Source: Sphingomonas sp. Leaf407
GTDB lineage: Bacteria > Pseudomonadota > Alphaproteobacteria > Sphingomonadales > Sphingomonadaceae
Assembly: GCF_001425385.1 (NCBI RefSeq)
Contig: NZ_LMQO01000002.1
Coordinates: forward strand, 1-64,000
Direction of reading: 5' to 3'
DNA length: 64,000 nt
The notes below the pieces were generated by a model. It ran no database searches, was not told where the DNA came from, and was given only the letters and a program-made list of their open reading frames with translations. Positions 45,310 to 54,029 of this stretch are shown here, one piece after another. Made by a program: the position numbers and the translations under genes. Numbering within the stretch: position 1 is the stretch's first letter; every line of letters starts with the position of its first letter.

Positions 45310-46245
45310 TCACAGGTCCAGTGCCCAGCCGTCGCGGCCCTTGGGGTCGATCGGGGCGGTGGGGATGTAGCGTTCCCGGCCGGCGGTGAGGCGCAGCACG
45401 CTCCAGTCGCCGCGGCGGTCGACCTCTTCCAGCACCGTGCCGCAGGCGGCATAGGCGGCGACGACCGCGTCGCGCTGGGTCTCCAGCAGGCCGGCCAGCA
45501 CGATCGTCGCGCCGGGCGCGGCGATGGCGGCGACTTCGGGGGCCATCGAGATCAGCGGACCGGCGAGGATGTTGGCGATCAGCAGGTCGTAGGGCGCGGC
45601 GTCGGTGATCGCTTGCGCCAGTGCGCCGTCGGCAACGATCAGCTCGACGCGCTCGGAGCGGTTCAGCGCGGCGTTTGCGGCGGTGACGTCGATCGCCACC
45701 GGATCGATGTCGGTCGCGATCACCCGTGCCTGCGGCCACAATTCGCGCGCGGCGAAGGCGAGCAGGCCGGTGCCGGTGCCTAGATCGATGACGTTGGCGA
45801 ACAAGCGGTCCGCCAGCGAATCGAGCATGGCGAGGCAGCCGCTGGTCGTTTCGTGATGGCCGGTGCCGAACGCGCGGCCGGCGTCGATCAGGAACGGCCG
45901 GGTGCCCGCCGGGTGATCGCCGTCCCACGCGGCGGTGTGAACGAAGAAGCGGCCGACGTGGAGCGGTTCGAGCCCCGCCTGGCTCATCGTCACCCAGTCC
46001 TCGTCACCCAGTTCGGTGAGCGTCGGCACCGCATCGGCGGCGCTCGGCACCAGTGCGACGATGGCGGCGACCGCCTGCGCGTCGGGCCAGCCCTCGAAAT
46101 AGGCGTCGAGCCGCCACGTTTCGGTATCGTCCTCGACCGTTTCGGTGGTCATCAGCACGGGCGCGGGGTCGATCCCGTAATCGTCGGCGGCGTCGATCGC
46201 CTCGGCCTCGGCGCGGGTGCAGGGAAGGGTGAGTTTCCAGCTCAT
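45310..46245 (-). CDS. prmA: Ribosomal protein L11 methyltransferase
   Basis: This 311-residue SAM-dependent methyltransferase modifies ribosomal protein L11. The N-terminal L11-binding part contains WRLDAYFEGWPDAQAVAAIV, and GRAFGTGHHETTSGCLAMLD near residues 143-162 is family-diagnostic. SAM motif I VIDLGTGTGLLAFAAREL near 171-188 and the NIL motif PYDLLIANILAGPLISM near 237-253 follow. The ATG at 46245 overlaps the SDR gene stop (ATGA). The SDR gene upstream has no obvious relation to translation. Confidence 0.92.
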   Translation of the reverse strand: MSWKLTLPCTRAEAEAIDAADDYGIDPAPVLMTTETVEDDTETWRLDAYFEGWPDAQAVAAIVALVPSAADAVPTLTELGDEDWVTMSQAGLEPLHVGRFFVHTAAWDGDHPAGTRPFLIDAGRAFGTGHHETTSGCLAMLDSLADRLFANVIDLGTGTGLLAFAARELWPQARVIATDIDPVAIDVTAANAALNRSERVELIVADGALAQAITDAAPYDLLIANILAGPLISMAPEVAAIAAPGATIVLAGLLETQRDAVVAAYAACGTVLEEVDRRGDWSVLRLTAGRERYIPTAPIDPKGRDGWALDL

Positions 46246-46937
46246 CGCACGTAGCTCGCGCCGTTCACGTCGAGCACCGCGCCGGTCATCGACGGCGGGG
46301 CGTCCGTCGCGCAGAAGCGGGCGATGGCGGCGACCTCGTCCGGCATGGCGACGCGGCCGAGCGGAATGTCGGCGAGCAGCTTGTCGCCGCCACGACTTGC
46401 CAGATAATCCTCGGCCATGCCGGTCATGGTGAAGCCGGGGCAGATGGCGAAGGCGAGGATGCCGTCCTTGGCATAGGCGCGGGCGATGGTCTTGGTCATC
46501 GCGACCATGCCGGCCTTGGACGCGGCATAATGCCAGTGCGCCGGACTGTCGCCGCGATGCGCCGCGCGGCTGGCGATGTTGACGATGCGGCCGGGGGTGC
46601 CGGTGTCCTGCCAGTGGGTGACGGCGAGGCGGCTCAGTTCGGCGGCGGCGGTGAGGTTGATGCGCATGGTGCGCTCCCAGCCGGCGACCCAGTCGGCATG
46701 GTGCAGGTCGAGCGGGTTGGCGTCGAACACGCCGGCGTTGTTGACGAGTACGTCGATCCGCCCGTCGAGGGCGTCGAGCGCGCGCGCCCAGAGGTCGGCG
46801 GGGGCGGCGGGATCGGCGAAGTCGGCGGCGAGCGGCCCGCTGGTCGACTGGACGGCGAGCGCGTGGTCGGGGCGGAGCGTGTCCGCGATCGCCGCGCCGA
46901 TCCCGCGCGACCCGCCGGTGAGGAGGATGTTGGCCAT
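46242..46937 (-). CDS. Short-chain dehydrogenase/reductase (FabG-like)
   Basis: This 231-residue Rossmann-fold oxidoreductase has TGGSRGIGAAIADTL near residues 7-21 (cofactor), LVNNAGVFDANPLD near 63-76, and catalytic Ser, Tyr and Lys in VNIASRAAHRG, HYAASKAGMVAMT near 135-147. ICPGFTMTGM near 168-177 completes the fold. It is a little shorter than FabG and lacks the usual N-terminal diversity; 3-ketoacyl or sugar reductase activity are both possible. It is the first gene of a pair with prmA, overlapping it by 4 nt. Confidence 0.88.
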   Translation of the reverse strand: MANILLTGGSRGIGAAIADTLRPDHALAVQSTSGPLAADFADPAAPADLWARALDALDGRIDVLVNNAGVFDANPLDLHHADWVAGWERTMRINLTAAAELSRLAVTHWQDTGTPGRIVNIASRAAHRGDSPAHWHYAASKAGMVAMTKTIARAYAKDGILAFAICPGFTMTGMAEDYLASRGGDKLLADIPLGRVAMPDEVAAIARFCATDAPPSMTGAVLDVNGASYVR

Positions 46938-47002
46938 GGGGCGGGGGTGTAGGGGGAAACCGCAGGGCTTGGAACCGGAGAGTGCGGTTCTGCGACCTTG
47001 TC

Positions 47003-47109
47003 GTCACCCCGGACTTGTTCCGGGGTCCACTTCGCCGCGCACGATACCCAAGAAGGCGCAAGCGACATCGCCGGTGGAACCGTGGACCCCGGAACAGGTC
47101 CGGGGTGAC
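47003..47109. repeat. Paired CCCCGG/GTGACG palindromic repeats
   Basis: GTCACCCCGGACTTGTTCCGGGGTCCAC (47003-47030) and GTGGACCCCGGAACAGGTCCGGGGTGACG (about 47082-47110) are inverted copies facing each other, as in the element at 11272-11470 but without the TCGACATTCA ends. They lie between the SDR start and the chemoreceptor stop. Confidence 0.7.
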
Positions 47110-47177
47110 GATAGTGGTACAGGTGTCGCGTCGATCACATCCCCCATCCCCGCCTTTGCCGGGAGGAGGGTCGCGCC

Positions 47178-48569
47178 TTACGCCGCTACCTTGCCGATGA
47201 AGTCGACCGCGCTCGATTTCAGTGCGCCCAGTTCCTGGTCGAGCGAGGTGAAGCCGTCGCCCACCCGGTCGATTTCGGAGGCGACGGTTTCGGTGTCCTC
47301 GCGGATCGCGGCGATCGTCGAGGACATCGAATCGGCGGCAAGCGCGGTTTCGTCGACGGCGGCGGTGATCGCGGTGACGGTCTGCGCCTGTACTTCCATC
47401 GCGTGGCGGATGCGGATCGCGCTTTCCTGCACCTCGGTCACGGTCGCGCGGATCGAGGCGTTGGTCTCCACGGTCGAGCGGGTCGCGGCCTGGATCGCGG
47501 CGATCTTGGCGGCGATGTCGTCGGTCGCGCGCGCGGTCTGGCTGGCGAGGCTCTTCACCTCCTGCGCCACCACCGCGAAGCCGCGGCCGGCATCGCCCGC
47601 GCGCGCCGCCTCGATCGTGGCGTTGAGCGCCAGCAGGTTGGTCTGCCCGGCGATGTCGCGGATCAGGCCCAGGATCGATTCGATCGACTTGGCGTGATCG
47701 GACAGGGTTTCGGACATGCCGACGGCGGTGCCCGCCTGTTTCGAGGCGCGGGTGGCGATCTCGGCGGCCGCCTCGACCTCGGTGCGCGCGTCCTCGATCG
47801 CGCGGATCAGGCCGGCGGAGGTCGCCGCCGCCTCGCGCATCGCGACCGCCGACTGTTCGGCGGCGGCGGCGACTTCGGATGCCTTGCCGAGCATCCCGCG
47901 CGCGCTGGCCGAAGTGCGCCCGGCATGGACGCGCAGCGAATCGCTTTCCGAACTGGCGCGTTCGACCGTCGCACCGATGTTGTCGCGGAATTCATGCGCC
48001 AGCCGGTCGCGCCCGACCTGGAGATCATGCTGGAAATAGGCGTTGTAGAGCGAGACGAAAATATCGATCTCGATCGAGCGCAGGCGGAAGAGCAGTTCGG
48101 CCGCCTCGCGGAAGGTTTCCTCGTCGGTGATCGCCCGGCGCAGCACGTCGAAGGTGGCGCGCGCCCCGGCATCGGTCATCGACAGGACGGCGGTGAGCGA
48201 CACGTCGCGCGAGAAGGCGGTGGCGATGGTACGCTCGATCGACTGGACCCAGGCGATGCCGGTCAGGTCGGTGAAGCGGTTGCGCAGATAGTTCACGCCG
48301 AGCTGCACCATGCGGTCGAAGTCGGTGTGCAGGCTGGGCAGCGCGCCGACGCGCTGCGCCTGATCGAAATGGCTGGTGGCGATGCTGCGCGCTTCGGGTT
48401 CGATGACGCTCCACAGCGCGCGCGAGCCGAGCACGTCGTCCTCGCTGATGTTGAAGATGCGCAGGCGTTCCTGCAGGTCGATCGTCCCGCTCACGCTTTC
48501 GGCTGCCGGAAGCTGTCTGGTCGCCACCTGTCCTGATCCCCTGTGCCCGCCCACGCAACCGTGGGACAT
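47178..48569 (-). CDS. Soluble methyl-accepting chemotaxis protein with protoglobin-like sensor
   Basis: This 463-residue cytoplasmic chemoreceptor has no membrane segment. Residues about 30-180 are helical ([40 protein letters not shown]) and follow the layout of HemAT-type globin sensors. A coiled-coil methylation region and the highly conserved signalling tip come next ([20 protein letters not shown], then [18 protein letters not shown] near 322-339). The His that binds heme in HemAT appears replaced: NRFTDLTGI has Thr where a His is expected. The ATG at 48569 follows AAGGAGCAG. The C-terminus lacks a CheR-type pentapeptide. No other chemotaxis gene is in the window. Confidence 0.88.
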   Translation of the reverse strand: MSHGCVGGHRGSGQVATRQLPAAESVSGTIDLQERLRIFNISEDDVLGSRALWSVIEPEARSIATSHFDQAQRVGALPSLHTDFDRMVQLGVNYLRNRFTDLTGIAWVQSIERTIATAFSRDVSLTAVLSMTDAGARATFDVLRRAITDEETFREAAELLFRLRSIEIDIFVSLYNAYFQHDLQVGRDRLAHEFRDNIGATVERASSESDSLRVHAGRTSASARGMLGKASEVAAAAEQSAVAMREAAATSAGLIRAIEDARTEVEAAAEIATRASKQAGTAVGMSETLSDHAKSIESILGLIRDIAGQTNLLALNATIEAARAGDAGRGFAVVAQEVKSLASQTARATDDIAAKIAAIQAATRSTVETNASIRATVTEVQESAIRIRHAMEVQAQTVTAITAAVDETALAADSMSSTIAAIREDTETVASEIDRVGDGFTSLDQELGALKSSAVDFIGKVAA

Positions 48570-48698
48570 CTGCTCCTTGCCGGAGTACCGCCGGAAGGGT
48601 TAACAGCGCGTTGCGTCGCTTGCCTCGAGCGGGCCGGCACCGCGCTGATCGGGCGTTGCCGGAGCAGTCCATAGAGTACCGGACTCGCGCAACGACCC

Positions 48699-48726
48699 TT
48701 GCATCGGGGACGCGGGTGCGTAGATA
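48699..48726 (+). promoter_or_regulatory. Candidate housekeeping promoter for sdhCDA
   Basis: TTGCAT (48699-48704) and TAGATA (48721-48726) are separated by 16 bases and lie 41 bases before the sdhC TTG start. This fits an alphaproteobacterial -35/-10 pair (TTG at -35 best conserved) but is based on inspection only. Confidence 0.25.
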
Positions 48727-48767
48727 GGCCACAATATTTCAAGGCCCCGAGCCAAAGGAATCCGAAT

Positions 48768-49178
48768 TTGGCAACCGTCCGCCCCAAGAACCGTCCCACC
48801 TCGCCCCATCTTCAGGTCTGGCGCTGGGGTCCGAACATGCTGGTGTCGATCCTGCACCGCGCGACCGGCGTGGCGATGGGCACCGTTGGCCTTGCGCTGT
48901 TCGTGTGGTGGCTGGCGGCGCTGTCGGGCGGCGAGGAGAGCTATGCGCGCTTCCTGTCGTGGTTCACCGGGCCGCTCGCCCCGGTCGGCTATCTGTTCGG
49001 CATCGGGCTGAGCTATGCGCTGTTCCAGCATGTCGGCAACGGCGTGCGTCACTTCTTCATGGATGTCGGCGCGAATTTCGAATTGAAGGGCAACCGGCAG
49101 AGCGCCATCGCGACGATCGTGTTCGGCGTCGCGGCCACCGTCCTGCTGTGGGCGTGGCTGATCGTGGGGAAGCAGTAA
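48768..49178 (+). CDS. sdhC: Succinate dehydrogenase cytochrome b556 subunit
   Basis: This 136-residue membrane anchor of complex II has three hydrophobic helices (residues about 30-55, 66-88 and 110-132). SILHRATGVAMG near 27-38 contains the Ser and Arg of the quinone site, and SYALFQHVGNGVRHFFMD near 80-97 contains the heme-ligand His. The TTG start at 48768 is chosen because AAAGGAATCCGAAT precedes it and the first ATG in frame (MLVSIL) would remove the family-specific N-terminus. The stop overlaps the sdhD start (TAATG). Confidence 0.93.
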   Translation: MATVRPKNRPTSPHLQVWRWGPNMLVSILHRATGVAMGTVGLALFVWWLAALSGGEESYARFLSWFTGPLAPVGYLFGIGLSYALFQHVGNGVRHFFMDVGANFELKGNRQSAIATIVFGVAATVLLWAWLIVGKQ

Positions 49179-49564
49179 TGGGCAATGGTACGAGCATCGG
49201 TCGCGTTCGCGGCCTGGGGTCGGCCAAGACCGGCGCGCATCATTTCTGGCAGCAACGGCTGACCGCCGGCGCCAACCTGCTGCTGATGACGTGGCTGATC
49301 CTCAGCCTCGCGCTGCTGCCGGGCCACGACTACAAGACGATGGTCGACTGGGTCGGATCGGCATGGGGCGCGGTGCCGCTGCTGCTGCTCGTCACCTCGG
49401 TCGTCTATCACGCCAAGCTGGGGCTCCAGACGGTGATCGAGGATTACCAGCATGACGAGACCAAGGTCGTGCTGATGATCGCGCTGAACTTCGTCTATGG
49501 CGCGGCCTGGCTGCTCGCCGTCTTCTCGATCCTCAAGATCGCTTTCACCGGGACGCCCGCATAA
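49178..49564 (+). CDS. sdhD: Succinate dehydrogenase hydrophobic membrane anchor subunit
   Basis: This 128-residue partner of SdhC has three membrane helices (residues about 32-50, 62-82 and 100-122). [17 protein letters not shown] near 22-38 is the usual quinone-site entry, and [19 protein letters not shown] near 75-93 contains the second heme ligand region and the conserved Asp-Tyr. It is joined to sdhC and sdhA by TAATG overlaps at both ends, so the three genes are translated as one unit. Confidence 0.92.
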   Translation: MGNGTSIGRVRGLGSAKTGAHHFWQQRLTAGANLLLMTWLILSLALLPGHDYKTMVDWVGSAWGAVPLLLLVTSVVYHAKLGLQTVIEDYQHDETKVVLMIALNFVYGAAWLLAVFSILKIAFTGTPA

Positions 49565-51369
49565 TGGCCACCGACGCTTACAAGATCATCGACCACACCT
49601 ATGACGCGGTGGTCGTGGGGGCAGGCGGATCGGGCCTGCGCGCCACCATGGGCATCGCCGAGGCGGGCCTGAAGACCGCGTGCATCACCAAGGTCTTCCC
49701 GACCCGCAGCCACACCGTCGCGGCGCAGGGCGGCATCGCCGCCAGCCTCGGCAACAATTCGCCCGATCACTGGTCGTGGCACATGTACGATACCGTCAAG
49801 GGATCGGACTGGCTGGGCGATCAGGACGCGATCGAATATATGGTGCGCGAGGCACCGGCGGCGGTCATCGAGCTGGAACATGCCGGCGTGCCGTTCAGCC
49901 GCAACGAGGACGGGACGATCTACCAGCGTCCGTTCGGCGGCCATATGCAGAACATGGGCGAAGGCCCCCCGGTGCAGCGCACCTGCGCTGCCGCCGACCG
50001 TACCGGCCACGCCATGCTCCACGCGCTGTACCAGCAGTCGCTGAAGTATGACGCCGACTTCTTCATCGAATATTTCGCGCTCGACCTCATCATGGAGGAC
50101 GGCGTGTGCCGCGGCGTCATCGCTTTGTGCATGGAGGACGGATCGATCCACCGCTTCCGCGCCCATTCGGTGGTGCTGGCGACCGGCGGCTATGGCCGCT
50201 GCTATTATTCCGCCACCTCGGCGCATAGCTGCACCGGCGACGGCGGCGGCATGGTGCTGCGCGCCGGCCTGCCGCTGCAGGACATGGAATTCGTGCAGTT
50301 CCACCCGACCGGCATCTATGGCGCAGGCGTCCTCATCACCGAGGGCGCGCGCGGCGAGGGCGGCTATCTGACCAACAAGGACGGCGAGCGGTTCATGGAA
50401 CGCTACGCCCCCTCGGCCAAGGACCTCGCGTCGCGCGACGTCGTCAGCCGGTCGATGGCGATGGAGATGCGCGAAGGGCGCGGCGTCGGCAAGGACGGCG
50501 ATCATATCTTCCTGCACCTCGACCATATCGATCCCAAGGTGCTGGCCGAGCGCCTGCCGGGCATCACCGAAACCGGCAAGATCTTTGCCGGCGTCGACCT
50601 GACCCGCCAGCCGCTGCCGGTGACGCCGACGGTCCATTACAACATGGGCGGCATCCCGTGTAACTATCACGGCGAGGTCGTCACCCGGCGTGGCGACGAT
50701 GCCGACGCGGTCGTGCCGGGGCTGTTCGCGGTCGGCGAAGCCGCCTGCGTGTCGGTTCATGGCGCCAACCGTCTGGGGTCCAACTCGCTGATCGATCTGG
50801 TGGTGTTCGGCCGCGCGACCGGCCTGCGCCTCAAGGAGACGTTGAAGCCCGGCACGCCGCACAAGCCGCTGCCCGAGGGTTCGGCCGATCTGGCGCTGGC
50901 GCGACTTGACAAGTTCCGCAACGCCAGCGGATCGACGCCGACCGCCAAGATCCGCCTTGCGATGCAGAAGACGATGCAGAAGCATTGCGCCGTGTTCCGC
51001 GACGACGCGCTGCTGAACGAGGGCGTCGAGCTGATGGACGGCATCTATCGCTCGATGGCCGATGTGAACGTCACCGACCGGTCGCTGGTGTGGAACACCG
51101 ACCTGATCGAGACGCTCGAACTCGACAATCTGCTGTCGCAGGCGGTGGTGACGATCAAGTCGGCGCAGAACCGCAAGGAAAGCCGCGGCGCGCATGTGAA
51201 CGAGGACTTCCCCGATCGCGACGACGCGAACTGGATGAAGCACACCATCGCGACGTTCGACGGCTGGGGCGGCAAGACGGGCACCACGGCGATCGATTAT
51301 CGCCCGGTGCACGACTATACGCTCACCGACGAGGCGGAGTATATCAAGCCGAAGAAGCGGGTGTACTGA
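49564..51369 (+). CDS. sdhA: Succinate dehydrogenase flavoprotein subunit
   Basis: This 601-residue FAD-bound catalytic subunit of complex II oxidises succinate to fumarate. [17 protein letters not shown] near residues 19-35 binds FAD, and [19 protein letters not shown] near 46-64 carries the covalent-FAD His. [20 protein letters not shown] near 246-265 and [19 protein letters not shown] near 398-416 are further signatures. It ends with the usual C-terminal KKRVY. It is the last gene of sdhCDA, followed by an intrinsic terminator; sdhB is absent here and found at 36188-36967. Confidence 0.98.
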   Translation: MATDAYKIIDHTYDAVVVGAGGSGLRATMGIAEAGLKTACITKVFPTRSHTVAAQGGIAASLGNNSPDHWSWHMYDTVKGSDWLGDQDAIEYMVREAPAAVIELEHAGVPFSRNEDGTIYQRPFGGHMQNMGEGPPVQRTCAAADRTGHAMLHALYQQSLKYDADFFIEYFALDLIMEDGVCRGVIALCMEDGSIHRFRAHSVVLATGGYGRCYYSATSAHSCTGDGGGMVLRAGLPLQDMEFVQFHPTGIYGAGVLITEGARGEGGYLTNKDGERFMERYAPSAKDLASRDVVSRSMAMEMREGRGVGKDGDHIFLHLDHIDPKVLAERLPGITETGKIFAGVDLTRQPLPVTPTVHYNMGGIPCNYHGEVVTRRGDDADAVVPGLFAVGEAACVSVHGANRLGSNSLIDLVVFGRATGLRLKETLKPGTPHKPLPEGSADLALARLDKFRNASGSTPTAKIRLAMQKTMQKHCAVFRDDALLNEGVELMDGIYRSMADVNVTDRSLVWNTDLIETLELDNLLSQAVVTIKSAQNRKESRGAHVNEDFPDRDDANWMKHTIATFDGWGGKTGTTAIDYRPVHDYTLTDEAEYIKPKKRVY

Positions 51370-51394
51370 TCCGGGTTTTCCTGGGGCTTGTCGA

Positions 51395-51430
51395 AAGGGC
51401 GATCGGTTGTTGGACCGGTCGCCCTTTTTT
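51395..51430 (+). terminator. Rho-independent terminator of sdhCDA
   Basis: AAGGGCGA (51395-51402) pairs with TCGCCCTT (51419-51426), extended by CGGT/ACCG to a stem of about 13 bp with a six-base loop, followed by a T tract ending at 51430. It lies 26 bases after the sdhA stop. Confidence 0.78.
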
Positions 51431-51465
51431 CGTTTGTGCGCGATGGCTGTGAAGAAAAAGGAAGT

Positions 51466-51690
51466 TGGGTTCGCGCGGAGGCGCGGAGGCGCGGAGCAGG
51501 TGCGTTCGTGGCACCCCCCTCCCTGACAAGGGAGGGGCCGGGGTTGTCAGGGAGGGGAGCATGTTGGGAAGGCATTCCATAGAAAGGCGATCCGGCCCGG
51601 CACGAGGCGAGGCCACGAACGTGATCTCTCCGCGTCTCCGCGCCTCCGCGTGAACCTATCCTGCCTTCTTCGCGCCCTCGCGTGAAACAA
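51466..51690. repeat. GCGGAG-rich inverted repeat carrying a nested CCTCCCT element (copy 4)
   Basis: The left arm is GTTCGCGCGGAGGCGCGGAGG; the right arm is CTCCGCGTCTCCGCGCCTCCG, then CGTGAACC and GCGCCCTCGCGTGAAAC. Inside is CTCCCTGACAAGGGAGGGG and a TTGTCAGGGAGGGGAGCATG stretch (51509-51560). Its continuation, GTTGGGAAGGCATTCCATAG, is a diverged version of the end of the 32257-32442 element. One repeat type thus appears inserted into the other. It fills most of the 407-bp gap after sdhA; no gene is supported. Confidence 0.65.
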
Positions 51691-51776
51691 ATCTACCAAC
51701 GCGACACCATAAATCGGAACCTTACCCCCATCCCCCGGTTCCGCCGCAGACTTTCACGCGAAGGGGGACGCCCACC

Positions 51777-52346
51777 ATGACCACCACCACGATCAACGAC
51801 TATCCGCTACTTGCCCGCCCGCACGTTCATCTTGCCGGCCCGGTCGATCATGCGATGTACGACAGCTTCCGCCAACAGGTGCTCGACGCGCCGACCGACG
51901 GGCCGCTGGTCGTGTCGATCTCGACGCTGGGCGGCGACCCGGAGGTCGCGCGGGCGATGGGCGACGATATTCGCCTGCTGCGCGACTATACCGAGCGCGA
52001 GGCGCTGTTTCTGGGCAAGGTCGCGGTCTATTCGGCGGGGTCGACGTTCATGTCGGCGTTCCCGGTCGACAAGCGCTTCCTGACCAAGCACACCCGGCTG
52101 ATGCTGCACGAGCGGCAGATGAGCAGCACGATCGAACTGTCGGGGCCGCTCAAGACGCTCTCGGCCACGCTGAAGGCCAAGCTGCACGAGATCGAGCATT
52201 CGATTCTGATCGAGGAAGAGGGCTTCCGCGCGATCGTGGCGGGATCGCAGGTGCCGTTCGAGGAGCTGGTCGAGAAGGCGCCGTCGAACTGGTACATCGA
52301 TGCCGAGGAAGCCAAGGCGCGCGGGCTGGTGCTCGACGTGATCTGA
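51777..52346 (+). CDS. ClpP-like (peptidase S14 family) serine hydrolase
   Basis: This 189-residue protein with a ClpP/crotonase-type fold starts MTTTTINDYPLLARPHVHLA. VSISTLGGDPEVARAMGDDI near residues 46-65 corresponds to the substrate-binding GG loop. VYSAGSTFMSAFP near 84-96 has the likely nucleophile Ser (AGST), and TRLMLHERQMSS near 107-118 the likely catalytic His. The C-terminal NWYIDAEEAKARGLVLDVI matches the ClpP end. It is not the housekeeping ClpP, and no ClpX or ClpA is near. The target is unknown. The gene is isolated on both sides; an AAGGGGGACG site precedes the ATG. Confidence 0.8.
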   Translation: MTTTTINDYPLLARPHVHLAGPVDHAMYDSFRQQVLDAPTDGPLVVSISTLGGDPEVARAMGDDIRLLRDYTEREALFLGKVAVYSAGSTFMSAFPVDKRFLTKHTRLMLHERQMSSTIELSGPLKTLSATLKAKLHEIEHSILIEEEGFRAIVAGSQVPFEELVEKAPSNWYIDAEEAKARGLVLDVI

Positions 52347-52412
52347 TGCCGGTGGCGGATCGTGGCAGGCCGCCGATGCGTTATGCCCCGATCCGCCGTT
52401 TCCGGGAATTCT

Positions 52413-53324
52413 ATGGCCGACAATGACTCCGTTCTCGCCGCCGCCCGTAGCTGGGCCGGGGCACCGCTTGCGATCGCGACCGTCACCTCGACCTGGGGAT
52501 CGGCGCCGCGCCCGCGTGGCAGCCATATGCTGGTGCATGGCGACGGGCGGTTCGAGGGATCGGTATCGGGCGGCTGTGTCGAGAGCGACATTCTCGCCAC
52601 CGCTGCCGAAGTGATCGCCGGCGCGCCGTTCGTCGTCAAAGGCTATGGTGTCGCCGATGCTGCCGCATGGGAGGTCGGCCTGCCGTGCGGGGGCGAGATC
52701 GAGGTGATGGTCCAGCCGGTTTCGCCGCACGGCTTCGATCCGGCGCTGTTCGAAGCGGTCGAGGCGGCGCGGGCGGACGGCCAGGCGATCGATCTGTCGA
52801 CCGACCTGTCGAGCGGTGTGACCACGCAGGGCGCGGCCGGGGCGTTCGTCAACCGCTATGACCCGCCGCGCCGGTTGCTGATCGTCGGCGCGGTGCAGAT
52901 CGCGCAGACGCTGTGCGGGCTGGCGCGTGAGCTGGGTGTCGCGACGACGCTCATCGATCCGCGCGCACGCTTCCTGACGGAAGAGCGCTTTCCCGGCGTC
53001 ACGCTCGACGATCGCTGGCCCGACGAGGCGCTGGCGGCGCTCCGCCCCGATGCGGCGAGCGCGGTGGTGACGCTCAGCCACGACATCAAGATCGACGATC
53101 CGGCGCTGGTCGCGGCGCTCAAGGCCCCGACCGGCTATGTCGGCGCGCTGGGGTCGCGGCGCAGCCATGCCGCGCGGATCGAACGGCTGGCGGCGGCGGG
53201 GATCGGCCCGGACGATCTGGCGCGGATCGACGGCCCGGTGGGACTGGATATTGGGGCGATCGGCCCGGCCGAGATCGCGCTGTCGATCGCGGCGGCCATG
53301 GTGAGGAGCTTTCATGCGCGCTGA
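52413..53324 (+). CDS. XdhC/CoxI-family molybdenum cofactor maturation protein
   Basis: This 303-residue protein has an N-terminal XdhC domain with the diagnostic GSVSGGCVESDILATAAE near residues 49-66 and WEVGLPCGGEIEVMVQ near 86-101. A Rossmann-type C-terminal domain follows (RRLLIVGAVQIAQTLCGLA near 150-168, GYVGALGSRRSHAARIERL near 230-248). XdhC/PaoD proteins bind the molybdenum cofactor and insert it, often after sulfuration, into xanthine-oxidase-family enzymes. The PaoABC-type operon at 37-41 kb is the natural client. The gene overlaps the MocA-type gene by 11 nt. Unlike typical proteins of the family, a GAVQIA replaces the GxGxxG. Confidence 0.88.
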   Translation: MADNDSVLAAARSWAGAPLAIATVTSTWGSAPRPRGSHMLVHGDGRFEGSVSGGCVESDILATAAEVIAGAPFVVKGYGVADAAAWEVGLPCGGEIEVMVQPVSPHGFDPALFEAVEAARADGQAIDLSTDLSSGVTTQGAAGAFVNRYDPPRRLLIVGAVQIAQTLCGLARELGVATTLIDPRARFLTEERFPGVTLDDRWPDEALAALRPDAASAVVTLSHDIKIDDPALVAALKAPTGYVGALGSRRSHAARIERLAAAGIGPDDLARIDGPVGLDIGAIGPAEIALSIAAAMVRSFHAR

Positions 53325-53958
53325 GGACACCGCCCTGATCCTGCTGGCCGCCGGGCGATCGCGGCGGTTCGGCGATGCCGACAAGCTGGCGCAACCGTTC
53401 CTCCACAAGCCGGTCGCGTTCCATGTCGTCACCGCGCTGGAGGCGATGCCGTTCCTCGGCCGAATCGCAGTGATCGACGGGACGAGCCTCGACTTCGGCT
53501 CGCGCGGGTTCGAGGTGATCGTGAACGAGGACCCGGCGGCGGGCATGTCGCGATCGGTGAAGCTGGGCCTCAGGCGCGCGCGCGAGCTGGGCGCGCAGGG
53601 GGTAGTGATCGCACTGGCCGACATGCCGCGCATCACCGCCGCGCATGTCTATCGCCTGCTCGACGGCGCGATCGGCGACGATGCGGTGGTGGCGTCGAGC
53701 GACGGGGTGAAGCCGTGCCCGCCCGCCGTGTTCGGCAAGGGGCGGTTCGACTTTCTCGAATCGCTGGAGGGCGATGCCGGCGCGCGCGATCTGGTGCGGG
53801 CCGGGCGGCATGTCGTAACCGCGCCGGCCGAGCTGATCGACATCGACACGCCCGAGGACCTCGACCGGCTGCGCGCTATCGCCGAAGCGCCGGGCGAGCA
53901 CGATGCGATCACCCTGCCGCGTGCCGAGCCATGGTGGCGCGACGAGCAGTTGCGGTAG
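53314..53958 (+). CDS. MobA/MocA-type molybdopterin nucleotidyltransferase
   Basis: This 214-residue GT-A-fold nucleotidyltransferase has ALILLAAGRSRRFGDADKLA near residues 7-26 (the LAAGxSxRxG.xK nucleotide loop), EDPAAGMSRSVKLGLRRARE near 72-91 and VVIALADMPRITAAHVYRLL near 97-116 (metal-binding D). MocA adds CMP to molybdopterin to make the molybdenum cytosine dinucleotide used by PaoABC-type enzymes. Overlap with xdhC and the presence of a PaoABC-type operon in the window support the MocA assignment over MobA, although sequence alone does not settle it. Confidence 0.85.
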   Translation: MRAEDTALILLAAGRSRRFGDADKLAQPFLHKPVAFHVVTALEAMPFLGRIAVIDGTSLDFGSRGFEVIVNEDPAAGMSRSVKLGLRRARELGAQGVVIALADMPRITAAHVYRLLDGAIGDDAVVASSDGVKPCPPAVFGKGRFDFLESLEGDAGARDLVRAGRHVVTAPAELIDIDTPEDLDRLRAIAEAPGEHDAITLPRAEPWWRDEQLR

Positions 53959-54029
53959 GGCGTTTGATCCGCTCGCGCGGATACGGTGCCGGCCCGCTCC
54001 GATCCGATCCAGATATTCTGGATCGCCCG

